NCBI GenBank assembly: GCA_037783415.1
Contig: JAZGTN010000014.1
Location: 1,178,001-1,242,000 of the forward strand
Source: Leptasterias polaris
Taxonomy: Eukaryota > Echinodermata > Asteroidea > Forcipulatida > Asteriidae
Direction: 5' to 3'
DNA: 64,000 bases
Of this stretch, positions 1-12,100 are shown one piece after another (positions within the stretch are counted from its first letter, which is position 1; the number at the start of each line of letters is the position of its first letter). Position numbers and translations under genes: made by a program. Under the pieces are notes generated by a model, which saw only the letters and a program-made list of their open reading frames with translations, was not told the origin of the DNA and did not search any database.

Positions 1-49
1 GTTCAACTGGTAACCAGTGAATGCTTCTTAGGACTGGCATAATAAGTGA

Positions 50-215
50 GTATTTCCATGTGTTTGGGACTAGATGGGCTACAATCAACCACAGATGCCT
101 TCTCAGTAAGATCCTAGAGATAACCAAGGACATCCGAGTAGCAAAACTGATTGAAAGCATGCTGGAGAACAGGCTCTTCATTGCAAAAGAAGAGTACATG
201 GTGATGCCTCAAGAA
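50..215 (+). mobile_element. Possible non-LTR reverse transcriptase fragment
   Basis: The plus-strand translation INHRCLLSKILEITKDIR then IESMLENRLFIA resembles the stretch just upstream of the LPQGSVLAP motif in LINE reverse transcriptases. The similarity is short and the frame runs straight into the 92-bp array, so this is a weak call. Confidence 0.4.
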
Positions 216-834
216 TGGTCTCCCACAGGAGAGCGTAATCACACCACTCCTGACGCCAGACGGGGATGCAAGGTGGCAGCAGAGAGTACATGGTGATGCC
301 TCAAGAATGGTCTCCCACAGGAGAGCGTAATCACACCACTCCTGACGCCAGACGGGGATGCAAGGTGGCAGCAGAGAGTACATGGTGATGCCTCAAGAAT
401 GGTCTCCCACAGGAGAGCGTAATCACACCACTCCTGACGCCAGACGGGGATGCAAGGTGGCAGCAGAGAGTACATGGTGATGCCTCAAGAATGGTCTCCC
501 ACAGGAGAGCGTAATCACACCACTCCTGACGCCAGACGGGGATGCAAGGTGGCAGCAGAGAGTACATGGTGATGCCTCAAGAATGGTCTCCCACAGGAGA
601 GCGTAATCACACCACTCCTGACGCCAGACGGGGATGCAAGGTGGCAGCAGAGAGTACATGGTGATGCCTCAAGAATGGTCTCCCACAGGAGAGCGTAATC
701 ACACCACTCCTGACGCCAGACGGGGATGCAAGGTGGCAGCAGAGAGTACATGGTGATGCCTCAAGAATGGTCTCCCACAGGAGAGCGTAATCACACCACT
801 CCTGACGCCAGACGGGGATGCAAGGTGGCAGCAG
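191..834. repeat. 92-bp tandem array, about 7 units
   Basis: Seven near-identical 92-bp units, each starting near AGAGTACATGGTGATGCC and containing GACGCCAGACGGGGATGC. Because 92 is not a multiple of 3, the open frames seen on the minus strand repeat in shifted positions and are not genes. The array starts inside a retroelement-like fragment. Confidence 0.96.
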
Positions 835-1667
835 ACTTGCCAGCAGATACATGCGCAATGCGCATTGCTCAGGCAGACTGAAAACAGCAATGAAAGTTCA
901 AACCATACTTTATTATCTTACAAATAGTACAAAAACAGAAAATTCTGCCACATTACATAATCCTAATATGCAAAACCTCCACAATAAATCTAAATGGTGC
1001 TTAAACAAAGTAAAAGTAATACAAAAAGATTATTTAATAATTATATCAAAAGGTATTACTAGTGGATATCATAACTAACACATGGAAGCTGACACAAAAA
1101 CAAGGCAAGCTCAAGACCAATGTTTTTGGTGGGGTTGGTCCATAAATACTGCCGACATTCCTGATGCCATCTAAATTTGTTATATTGGCACTATTCACAG
1201 GGAGGGGTTGGGCAATGTTTTTTCCCTTTTCCCCCTTCCGACTCAACTAATGTTGAGGGACATTGACAATTCTACAAAATACACTACACATTCCAAACAA
1301 GAAAACAAGAGGATCCAAGTATGCAAAGTTGAAATAAATAAAGCCTATTCTACTTATAGTCATACTCTGTACATGTACAATTTATAAACAAAAGTTAAAA
1401 ACCAAAGAAAGCAATTCTTAAAATATGGCTTCCCTGACATCATTGCCCTTTCTGTCTGATTCCCTATACAAAGCAATGGCTATAGCACTGGTACCTGTCA
1501 GGGGCCAGTATGTTTTAGCTGCAAGCTTCTATTTGAACAGTCTCTAGTTTTTCCTATAAAGCCAAGGGGTAGACACATTGGCAAATTGACTTTCCAGAAA
1601 GTGATATTTGTTTTAAAACATCTGGCAAAGTATTACCACAATGTTCAAGAACACAGTAACCAGGGCC

Positions 1668-1848
1668 CAATTTCATAACGCTGTTACAGCTATTTGCTTA
1701 GCACTGAAATCTTGCTAAGCAGAAATGGGTTACCAGCCAAAATCAAAATTAATGTATACTGTTTGTGACTGGTTCCCTGCTAATTTTTGCTGAGCAGAAA
1801 AGTTTCCAAACATTATTTTCTGCTTGATGAAACTAGGCCAAGATGTTT
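1668..1848. mobile_element. 'CTGCTTAAGCA' family foldback element (first of several copies)
   Basis: This family starts like GGGCCCAATTTCATAGAGCT, has TAAGCAGAA, GGTTACCAGCC and TGTGACTGGT blocks, and ends with AGCTCTATGAAATTGGGCC. Other copies: about 2663-2858, 15703-15902, 31314-31845 (interrupted), 41465-41640, 53863-54052, 54092-54322, 55320-55570 and 58275-58525. The copies vary in completeness, and the one named here has a partial right end. Such sequences are, to my knowledge, common in echinoderms. Confidence 0.6.
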
Positions 1849-2099
1849 AATTACTCTCACAGCAAAACAATTTTCCAACGTTGCCCATAATTTTGCCCCT
1901 AACAAGTCTATGTGTCTCAAACAAGGCTGGAAGCAAAAGTATTATGGCCCCTTTGTGGGTAGAGTGCTATAAACAGTACTTTAGTATCAAGGATACCCGA
2001 CAGTGACAGCAAAGCGGAAGACACCCACAGCATGCCATGAACAACTTATCCTTGCCCCCTTCTCCTGCAAAATTTCTCTTCATGGGGAAAAGAAAAAGA

Positions 2100-2465
2100 A
2101 ATCATCAACATCTCAGCCCCACCCCCCTGGTAAATATATCAAGCCTATGTTTTACCCATACACCAATGTGTGTAAAGCACTGTATACTCAATACTTTCCA
2201 GAGTCAAACATACTAATAGGGTGGGATTCAAACCCATGACATTTGCTATTCTTGAGGAGACGTTTTACCACTAGACCGCCGAGATTGCCTCTAACTACCA
2301 ATCGGTAAGTGGTAGGACATCTGCTCTAGAATGGCAACGATTGTGGTTTCGAATCTCTCCTGAGTAATACTATGTATGCCTGTGGATTTTATTTCACAGT
2401 ACTCAGGGTAAAGTACGGAGTATACAGTGCTCTACATACATCAGTGTATGGGTGAAACCAAATAA
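2100..2465. mobile_element. Pair of tRNA-derived SINE fragments, head to head
   Basis: Minus-strand copy (about 2130-2285): tRNA-like head with GGTCTAGTGGTAAAACG and box B GGTTTGAATCC, then a body with GTATACAGTGC. A second piece (about 2305-2460, plus strand) has AGTGGTAGGACATCTGCTCTA, TTTCGAATCTC and the same body. A better-preserved minus copy is at about 40450-40615. Confidence 0.6.
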
Positions 2466-2904
2466 TATTCTATAAAGTTTATTCAGTATTTGGTCACTTT
2501 ACACAGTAACATTTCCATGGCTTCTGCCATCAATTCTGGATCAATCCAGCGCACATTTGGTTTCATCTTCCAGTACTGGATTCATCCGACCACATTGAAG
2601 GATAGTGAAGGATGGTGAAATTGAGCCACAATGTATTTTGTGGGCAATTAAAGTGACTGGACCCAACTTCATAGAGTACAGCGGCTCAAGCACAAAAAGA
2701 AGCTAAACAAAAAATCTGCTGAGCAAAAATGGGCAGGGTACCAGTCTCAAATTGAACATGTGACATGGTATTTTGGCTGGTAACCTTATTCTGGTTAGCA
2801 AAATTGTTTTGTGCTCAGCTACTTTTTGTGCTTAATTAGCTCTATAAAATTTGGCCCGGGTGAGCAGTTTACAGTGCACTACAATCATTGGCATTATGGG
2901 ACCT

Positions 2905-3054
2905 GGGGTCGATTTCACAAAGCACTAAGATTCATCTTATGATGAGTTATCAGTATTACCATAGTGATTTGCATTGTGACATCACTCTTTGCTAAGCAAC
3001 TGCGATGGATTTGCAGTTACGATCAATCTTAACTCTTTGTGAAATCGAGCCCTG
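2905..3054. mobile_element. Short foldback element, 'GATTTCACAAAG' family
   Basis: Left GGGTCGATTTCACAAAGCA and right CTTTGTGAAATCGAGCCC are inverted, and TTCATCTTATGATGAG and GTTACGATCAATCTTAA lie inside. A second copy is at about 55838-55985 in opposite orientation. Confidence 0.75.
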
Positions 3055-3522
3055 CACTCTCAACAAACACCCCGCTATTGAAACAAACAGCCCCTCCCTG
3101 CTTGCCTCTCGGCCCAACAACACAAAAACAGGAAGGACAACAATTAAATTTAAGGGTGATGCCCTCTAAAAGAAAACCAAACAAAATTTTGTATTTTAAA
3201 TGATATGTAAACATTACAAATATCAAGACCATCTATTAATGTGCTACCACAGAAAAAAGCCACTCTCTCATTACTATTCGTTTCTTTTTACAAAACTAAC
3301 TTTCTGCCGATATCTATTAATACAAAATTGAATGGCTAGTACTGTACAGGCAGTGCAAGAATAACCCAATATCAGAAATCTAGTCCAAGTTTTCTGGACT
3401 TCAACAGCAAAGAAATACAAAAACTTTATACTACATGTATTTCATCATGTGAATTATTTCAAAAGCAGCATTAACAAAAATATCGTACATTTTATTCAAA
3501 TTTGATTATTTTTCTTGAAGGA

Positions 3523-4502
3523 GGGGCTACAAGGTCAAATCCGTTTTTGTGATGCACTCATTTTCCAATAAATGGAGACTTCATGAAAGTGGGAGCAAAG
3601 GTTATATGGATCCAACCTCACAATAAAATTGGGTAAATTGTCATTTTATTTTTATACTCTTTCAGAGCAAATTTTTTAACAAGGTGTCATTAGATGTCAA
3701 CACAAAATGGGTCTGCACATTCCACAGAGGAATGTTTGCATCAGTCAAAAGGTCAAAATACTGTTTTGATTAAAGGTATTATACAGGATTGGCAGAGCTG
3801 ACAAAATAATCACAGACAGTGTTCATGTTTTGTGTAATCAACCACATACATGAAATAACAAACCTGTGAAAATTTGAGCTCAATTGGTCATCGAGGTCAC
3901 GAGAAAATAGTGACAAGAGACCTTATGTGTTTTCTGTTTTTCAAACATCGAGTTTATTATCGCGCGCGATAAAAACTGTTGTTTTACTCATTTCTCAGAA
4001 ACGATAGCATTTTAGGCATAAATATTTTAAGGAACCCTTTCTACCATTACTTACTTTAAATCATGTAAGTTATGTGTGAATCTGTGAACATTTGTGTTTT
4101 TCGATCTTACCAATAGTGTACAGGGCCTTTAAGTATCATCAAAATTCAGGAATGAACTATACATGTAGTTCATTCCTGAATTTTAATGATAATGTCAAAA
4201 ATTGAAAGACCTGTTTATTTGAAATATCTTGCCATTGGATGTTTTAGGATGTTAACACAATTCTCACTTTGAAGGGTGTCAAACACAACGGCATTTTACA
4301 CCATTTTAACGCAAGGTTTAAGACTTGAACTTTTGTTCACACTTTCATAAGGACACTTTCATTTGCATTTATACCACAGGTCCTTTTGGTTGGTAAGCAG
4401 TTTGCAACAGCTAATTCTATTTTCTCCTTTCATAAGGACTCTATCTATTGGAAAATGAGTGCACCACAAAACTGAACTTTGACCTTGAAGCCCCTCTTTA
4501 AT
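3523..4502. mobile_element. Inverted-repeat element with ~65-bp termini, interrupted by a TTAA element
   Basis: Left end AGGAGGGGCTACAAGGTCAA and right end TTGACCTTGAAGCCCCTCTT are inverted, and the CTCATTTTCCAATA block pairs with TATTGGAAAATGAG. The family A element at 3770-4132 is inserted inside, next to a near-perfect hairpin (4136-4193). A related copy is at 19308-20076, and a partial left half near 50126-50215. Confidence 0.75.
3770..4132. mobile_element. TTAA-flanked inverted-repeat element, family A copy 1
   Basis: A 363-bp non-autonomous element bounded by TTAA on both sides, with ends AGGTATTATACAGG and GTACAGGGCCT. It carries the core TTATCGCGCGCGATAA palindrome. Two further near-identical copies lie at 12083-12445 and 42477-42837. 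TTAA target sites suggest piggyBac- or Kolobok-type mobilisation; no transposase is present. Confidence 0.85.
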
Positions 4503-4780
4503 GATCACAGAACAAACAAACTCGCCTGACAGAAACTGGTAACCAGCCCAAATTCCACACTCATTATTGTTTGTTACTGGTCCCCGGCTATACAGTCTGA
4601 AACTCATTACGAGTGGGAAAAATCAAATGCAGCATTATTGGAAGTACTTACAGTCAGTCTATACAATATGTTGTAATATACGTGGGGCCATCCAATGAAA
4701 ATGGTTCATAGACCATAGTGCATAATGTGCATGGGTGTCCACTGTCTCTCATGCAATTGTGCAGAAGCTTGCCCCTTGAG

Positions 4781-5037
4781 CTTGCCCGGTGCTCTACCAA
4801 CTGAGCCATCTAGTCCTATGATGGTGGTCTCCCTATTTTGTTAACATCTTTGTTCGGGGGGTGCCAGTCAGAAGCCATTCAACCGGTAACTGCCATATAC
4901 ATTAGCCTGGGATCACACCCAAGTTTATGATACAACCTGCGAAGACCATCAACAAAGGGCTAGATAGCTCAATTGGTAGAGGGCCGGCCATTAAACCGAA
5001 GGTTGCTGGTTCAAATCCCGCTGTAGTCAATCTTTCT
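4781..5037. mobile_element. tRNA-like sequences, divergent pair
   Basis: On the plus strand 4966-5037 has box A TAGCTCAATTGG and box B GGTTCAAATCC with partly paired acceptor arms; the anticodon stem is only 3-4 bp. On the minus strand, 4783-4825 has GGCTCAGTTGGTAGAGCACC. The latter, with GGTGCCAGTCAGAAGCCATT, recurs at about 40130-40225. I read these as SINE heads, not working tRNA genes. Confidence 0.5.
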
Positions 5038-5254
5038 TTGTTCAACCCAAAATCATTAAAAGATTCACAGAAGAATGTTACTGACAAGACATTTTCAAAA
5101 AGAGGATTAATTTTACAACTGTTTTAGGTGTTTCTACATAAAAAAAATAATAATATTACTGGCCATATTTGAAATTGAATACATACTGTATGTTTTGGGA
5201 AGGTTTTTCTTTCCCAATACAAAAAGAAAAATATTTAAACTCACTATGCAGCTG

Positions 5255-5978
5255 ACATCCACGATAACTGAAACTACACGAGATGTTAGAGATACACTCC
5301 TGTTACTCTATGTGGGAAGTGGAACAATTGACCAGCCCCGATGCACCTGACGCCATCATCACAATAACCTTGGTTGAGCCATTTTGGAAGTCAAAGTCCC
5401 CTACAGTGTAGTGTTAAAGTGCTACATATGAAGTGTGGACCTGAGAACAATAGAGGTCCCCATAATGTAGGGACTTGAAACACTGTGGGTTAACAATGGT
5501 TTGGTTCACCCCTTTGTTATACAAGTACATACCTGTATCGCTGTATGTCTTAAATTCCTTTGACACTCCTGAAGTGTGCTCGTGCGGTTTCCACTGGTAT
5601 AAGACTGGGTATAAGACTGGGTATAAGACTGGGTATAAGACTAGGTATAAGACTGGGTATAAGACTGGGTATATCAGGCTGTTTGTCACCCTCACACTTT
5701 ATGCACATGTACATTGTAAAAACAGGAGACAATCCTGGTAGCTTCCATGACATTGATGAGGTATGCTCTTGATACTGCCAGGTGGAGGTGATGATTTGTT
5801 GCCTTGATGCACTTGGTGCATGCACACAATAGGTACAGCAATGAGTTTACCAGAGAGTAGGTTCCCCATGTACTTGTATAATGTTTATCAACAAGAGATG
5901 ATCTTGGTCATTGGTAGCTTCCATGACACCGCTTAGATATGCTCCTGTTACCGCCAGTTGGATTTGATGACATGTTGC
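5255..5978 (-). pseudogene. Three decayed copies of the KDM1B terminal exon
   Basis: Downstream of the functional last exon, three segments align to it on the minus strand, starting at about 5978, 5802 and 5330. The first two keep the GCAACA start, the GTCATGGAAGCTACC block and AG before the start, but have lost the polypyrimidine tract and the HFPQTVTG motif: they read [17 protein letters not shown] and ATNHHLHLAVSRAYL. The copy near 5978 also has a frameshifting insertion after the ACC. The fourth segment matches only the CACTTCCCACA..GTAACAGGA core. Homology between the functional exon and the 5978 copy extends into the 3'UTR, giving a period of about 165-176 bp. These look like old tandem duplicates, not used exons. 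Confidence 0.8.
5597..5674. repeat. 12-bp tandem repeat, about 6-7 units
   Basis: Units of GGTATAAGACTG with one variant (GACTAG). It lies between decayed copies of the KDM1B terminal exon. Twelve is a multiple of 3, so all frames stay open and give spurious YKTGYKTG or IRLGIRLG peptides. Confidence 0.95.
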
Positions 5979-6059
5979 CTTGATTCGCATGGTGCACAAA
6001 ATGGGTATACAAATGGGTATACCAGGGCCTGGGTTCCCTAGGTACCTGTATAATGTTCA

Positions 6060-6143
6060 TCAACAGGAGACAATCTTGGTCGCTTCCCTGACACCGCTGA
6101 GGTATGCTCCTGTTACTGTCTGTGGGAAGTGACGATTTGTTGC
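6060..6143 (-). CDS. KDM1B: KDM1B coding exon 16 (terminal exon)
   Basis: Reads [20 protein letters not shown] then ATKIVSC and TGA. Acceptor tttcccacag. It is the only intact copy of four related segments; the other three lie at 5895-5978, 5718-5802 and about 5255-5330 and are decayed. Confidence 0.94.
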   Translation of the reverse strand, partial: ATNRHFPQTVTGAYLSGVREATKIVSC

Positions 6144-9100
6144 CTGTGGGAAATAAAAGGAATATTTCAAAAATGTATGCATGACTTTTCTCTTTCTTTT
6201 AATGAAATACCTCCTGAGATATTTTGGCTACAAATAGTGCCACTGGAATTTAATTCTTTTTAAGGGGGGGGGGGGAGCTCATGAAAATTAAAAAATTTAC
6301 ACAATACACTGACAACCCTCCTACTGCATAACCATTCAATATCATCCACTGAGTTTTTGAATGATAACTATTCCATCCTTCAATATTCATGTGGTGAATG
6401 CATCTACACAGCAGACAAATATTGACTGCTTTGAGTGTCATGCTTAAACATAATGACTCCCGAGGTAATCCCTGGAGCATTCTGTTTTCCCCCCCGAGGC
6501 AAACCCACCGTTGAGAAGTGGTTTCTAATAGCTCCAAGAACTTTTTCCTAGACATTTTACACCAAGCTAGCGTTAATTTCAATCCCCAAGTCTTATTCTA
6601 AGATGTTACTGTACCTCTCCAGCAAAGAACACCTTCATGTCTACTTCCTGCGCCATGGTATCATAGTCTTCACCGTTCCCTCCAGTCTTAACAAAGCTGT
6701 ACGCCATCTGCGCGTAAGGGTCCTTACTCCATCGTGTCACAAAATACCTCATCGGATCTGGTACGTCCTACAGAGCGAAGAAGAGGGTTTTAAAAGCAGT
6801 GTCATAGATTGCTTTTTGTTGACGTACTAATTTGGGGCCAAACATTTTAAAGAAAGATACAATAAAAGTCACATGTGAATGTTTCAGCTGAATACAGTGT
6901 GTACTTTTTTTAATTTTTTTTTTTTAATGAGATATCGCCTAACTCACAAGGCCACGGACGGCCACTCAAGGTGAGGGCTACACATAACTGATTTGGGCTA
7001 TCGACCCAAATCAATTGACACCAGGGGCACGTTGCCTCCTACTCCTGGGGCTGAAACAGGGTTACCCCCTTCACAGTCCTTAAGGATGTAGGCATGGGTA
7101 TCATCCACTAGGAGCCTGTCTGGTAGAGCAGAATGCACTACCTTCCCAACTTTTTCGAAGCAATTATGGTTAAGTGCCTTGCTCAAGGGCACAAGTGTCA
7201 TGACCGGGTATCGAACCCACACTCTGCTGCTGAAAACACCAGAGCTTAGGTCCGGTGACCTAGACCGCTCGGCCACTTGCTGAGAAAACAGCAAAAAACT
7301 GTCGCAGTATTTTCACAAAGACGTCGAATCCATCCAAGGTGACAGCGGGTCGCAACTACATCTATGGCCGCAGCATTCGCGAACTCGGGACTAAGTGGTC
7401 TCAACCACAACTAAGCACACTTACCTCACCAGGGAAGAGCCCTCGTAAGCATTCCATGCAGTCGGCAATGATCTTCTCAACCACAACTAAGCACACTTAC
7501 CTCACCAGGGAAGAGCCCTCGTAAGCATTCCATGCAGTCAGCAATGATCTTCTCAACCACAACTAAGCACACTTACCTCACCAGGGAAGAGCCCTCGTAA
7601 GCATTCCATGCAGTCGGCAATGATCTTCTCAACCACAACTAAGCACACTTACCTCACCAGGGAAGAGCCCTCGTAAGCATTCCATGCAGTCGGCAATGAT
7701 CTTCTCAACCACAACTAAGCACACTTACCTCACCAGGGAAGAGCCCTCGTAAGCATTCCATGCAGTCGGCAATGATCTTCTCAACCACAACTAAGCACAC
7801 TTACCTCACCAGGGAAGAGCCCTGGTAAGCATTCCATGCAGTCAGCAATGATCTTCTCAACCACAACTAAGCACACTTACCTCACCAGGGAAGAGCCCTC
7901 GTAAGCATTCCATGCAGGTCGGCAATGATCTTCTCAACCACAACTAAGCACACTTACCTCACCAGGGAAGAGCCCTGGTAAGCATTCCATGCAGTCGGCA
8001 ATGATCTTCTCAACCACAACTAAGCACACTTACCTCACCAGGGAAGAGCCCTGGTAAGCATTCCATGCAGTCGGCAATGATCTTCTCAACCACAACTAAG
8101 CACACTTACCTCACCAGGGAAGAGCCCTGGTAAGCATTCCATGCAGTCGGCAATGATCTTCTCAACCACAACTAAGCACACTTACCTCACCAGGGAAGAG
8201 CCCTCGTAAGCATTCCATGCAGTCAGCAATGATCTTCTCAACCACAACTAAGCACACTTACCTCACCAGGGAAGAGCCCTGGTAAGCATTCCATGCAGTC
8301 GGCAATGATCTTCTCAACCACAACTAAGCACACTTACCTCACCAGGGAAGAGCCCTCGTAAGCATTCCATGCAGTCGGCAATGATCTTCTCAACCACAAC
8401 TAAGCACACTTACCTCACCAGGGAAGAGCCCTCGTAAGCATTCCATGCAGTCGGCAATGATCTTCTCAACCACAACTAAGCACACTTACCTCACCAGGGA
8501 AGAGCCCTCGTAAGCATTCCATGCAGTCGGCAATGATCTTCTCAACCACAACTAAGCACACTTACCTCACCAGGGAAGAGCCCTCGTAAGCATTCCATGC
8601 AGTCGGCAATGATCTTCTCAACCACAACTAAGCACACTTACCTCACCAGGGAAGAGCCCTCGTAAGCATTCCATGCAGTCGGCAATGATCTTCTCAACCA
8701 CAACTAAGCACACTTACCTCACCAGGGAAGAGCCCTGGTAAGCATTCCATGCAGTCGGCAATGATCTTCTCAACCACAACTAAGCACACTTACCTCACCA
8801 GGGAAGAGCCCTGGTAAGCATTCCATGCAGTCGGCAATGATCTTCTCAACCACAACTAAGCACACTTACCTCACCAGGGAAGAGCCCTGGTAAGCATTCC
8901 ATGCAGTCGGCAATGATCTTCTCAACCACAACTAAGCACACTTACCTCACCAGGGAAGAGCCCTGGTAAGCATTCCATGCAGTCGGCAATGATCTTCTCA
9001 ACCACAACTAAGCACACTTACCTCACCAGGGAAGAGCCCTCGTAAGCATTCCATGCAGTCGGCAATGATCTTCTCAACCACAACTAAGCACACTTACCTC

Positions 9101-12100
9101 ACCAGGGAAGAGCCCTGGTAAGCATTCCATGCAGTCGGCAATGATCTTCTCAACCACAACTAAGCACACTTACCTCACCAGGGAAGAGCCCTGGTAAGCA
9201 TTCCATGCAGTCGGCAATGATCTTCTCAACCACAACTAAGCACACTTACCTCACCAGGGAAGAGCCCTCGTAAGCATTCCATGCAGTCGGCAATGATCTT
9301 CTCAACCACAACTAAGCACACTTACCTCACCAGGGAAGAGCCCTCGTAAGCATTCCATGCAGTCGGCAATGATCTTCTCAACCACAACTAAGCACACTTT
9401 CCTCACCAGGGAAGAGCCCTCGTAAGCATTCCATGCAGTCGGCAATGATCTTCTCAACCACAACTAAGCACACTTACCTCACCAGGGAAGAGCCCTCGTA
9501 AGCATTCCATGCAGTCGGCAATGATCTTCTCAACCACAACTAAGCACACTTACCTCACCAGGGAAGAGCCCTCGTAAGCATTCCATGCAGTCGGCAATGA
9601 TCTTCTCAACCACAACTAAGCACACTTACCTCACCAGGGAAGAGCCCTCGTAAGCATTCCATGCAGTCGGCAATGATCTTCTCATCCGTCATATCTTTGG
9701 TTTTCGCCACAGCTTCACCGCTTAGTACTGTCATTAAGACATGGCTCTCTTTACTCTAAAGAAAAAAAGAACAAGAAAATTCCGTCATGGGACTTTGTGA
9801 AGCAGACCTTCAATCCGGGAGGCCTAGATGCAAAATACCATGAAAATATATTTTTGTATTGGTTCTGAAAGCAGCTGGTTCTGTCACAATTGTTCAAGTT
9901 TTGATTAAGTACATTCGTCGTTCTTCATGAGAAAACCTGATGATGATCAACACTGATTGGTCTGATGTAGAACTCAACAAACAAAGAACTACTGGGTTCA
10001 ACGAATATATGGCCCGCCATTTTGTGGGGGTCAAAAATTTGATTCTACAAAATAGCAGACCGTGTTCTGTTATGAAATTACACGAAAATCACATTATTTC
10101 GAGAGATATATGTGTGACTCATTATGTACTACTTTAAAAATAACTTTCCATTCATATTCATTTCATAACAAATGCTTTTTGTAGCCTAAAGCGCCCAATC
10201 TGAAGGCAATGTACCCCTGTAAGTGTCTTGCTCAAGGACAAAAGTGCCAATGCCCGGACTCAGGCAAAACAAGAACTGGAATCTGATGTGCCAGACCACT
10301 CGGTTAGAGAACACCGGTAAAAATATGATTTCCACTATGATAAATTTTTTTGGGGTCGGTCGGGTTGTCATAGTGGTCTCTTTCCTCGCCTTCCACCTCT
10401 AGGACCCCGGTTCGAATCCCGCCGGGAGCACTGTGTGGATTGGGTTTTCAGTCCCTACCTGAATGAGTGGGTTATCCCTAGAATAAATAACTCTCTAAAA
10501 CTGAAACTTCCTTCTTGTCCTCTCTCCATGTTTTTCTCGCTAGAATTAGGTTTGCTTTTCAGAGAATCTGTAGCTTCGCAACCAGAATAAATAAATAAAT
10601 AAATAAATTAATAAAGTTGACTACTCACATTTGGAGTCATGTCGTAGAAGACGCTGTAGAACCCTCTCGAGTCCTCACCCACAGGGGTGTAGCCAAAGTA
10701 GTCTGTTCCCTCAATCTTCTTGCTCCAGAAACTCTTTGGGAACTTCATCGCAATCTGCAAATAACACCGGAGGTATGGTTAAAGTTATGGATTTGTTTTT
10801 TATTTTGTAACGTAGTGAAAGGCTGGCGGAGCTGTTTGGTGGATGTTGGTGTCTTACAGGTGACTAGGTGTAAGAGTGGAAGGCTATGTGGTACGCTCAT
10901 GTGGCGAGACAGAGAGGTCTACCCGACACAGTTTTAGACGGTCTGCGTATGGGTACAAGTCATGGCAGTGCTTGCCCTAAGCTGCGCTGGATAAATAATG
11001 TGAGTAAGTGGAGGGGTGGAAGTGTGCAAGAGCTGAGAATAGAAGCAATTGAAAGAGAACAAGTTATGATGGCGACCCCGGAAATGCATCCCCCTTTACA
11101 ACCAGCGGATAAGTACCTTCCAGGACAAGGTTAACTCACATTATTAGAAATTGGGTGTTGGACAAACCATGGGAGAAGTTCATAGTGCCTGGGGTCACAT
11201 TTGTTCACAAACCGCAGTGACTCGGAGCGCTATCTACTTGGAAAAGAGAACTATGTGCCTTTCGGCAAGTAAAACCATGTCCGACAGAAATCCAACACAA
11301 ATTTGACATCGGAGAATTGTTATCCAACTACCTGTCCTGGATTAATTTTGACAAGACCACTTATCAAGCACCAAATGCAATATGCGATGCTCCAACTGTA
11401 CCTTTTCACTGATGCCAGCTCCTAATGTCTGCATAGCATTCTGCTTGTCTTTAGGCAGCTGAGGATGGAAGTCAATAAGTCCTTGTTGTAGGATGGCCAA
11501 GGGTACAGTCACAAGAACCTGGAAATGCAAATATGAACCACAAATAACACTTTAAGCCTTTCCTTACAATAGGCGACACTTCAGTCAACCCAGATCCCAC
11601 ACAACGAAGCACTCAAGCTTGAGCATAAAGGCCATAGCCAAGCTTGAACAGGCATGATATTTGGTCCTTGGACAAAAGGAGGAATATTATATTGAGTACA
11701 AGGGCTGACCTACATGTACACATGGTGTGGGCCTTATTGGATATTTCAAGCTATTTAATCACATTATTTTTTTTTTTTTCAAGGACAAAACAAATCGGAA
11801 ATTAGACTCAAGTAGCAAGAATATTATGCCTGCTTGGAATAAGAAAGATTGGGTCTTTGCAATGGTGGTAGAATAAAATATGGCAGCCATTGTGCAATCC
11901 ATTCAAAATAGAGTGGAAGGATCTGAACAAAGATTTCACATGCATGGGACTGTGAGGACTAATACAAAACAGTCATTGAAATTATGAATCCCTACTTCCT
12001 AGGCCTTTCTGCATACAGGTCAATCCTCTAATATGCTCCTCTCCTATGTCACTCCACACAAATTTGTTTGGTTTTCATGGTTTTAAAGGTATTATACAGG

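Larger units (their letters stand above)
1..5254. other. Left-hand region without a gene
   Basis: Apart from the 92-bp array, the SINEs and the inverted-repeat elements listed, I see no coding region. 840-1660 and 3055-3520 hold nothing I recognise. The KDM1B 3'UTR presumably ends somewhere below 6060; I could not fix the site. Confidence 0.5.

Noticed and set aside
4966..5037. A functional tRNA gene.
   Set aside because: Boxes A and B are present, but the anticodon stem is poor and the D and acceptor stems carry mismatches; similar heads recur in SINEs.
5414..5825. Overlapping open frames with YKTGYKTG, LIPSLIPS or LYPVLYPV.
   Set aside because: They are shadows of the 12-bp repeat, which is open in all frames because its length is a multiple of three.
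186..9690. CRISPR-like arrays (92-bp and 76-bp repeats).
   Set aside because: Units are contiguous with no unique spacers, and the setting is an animal genome with introns; these are minisatellites.
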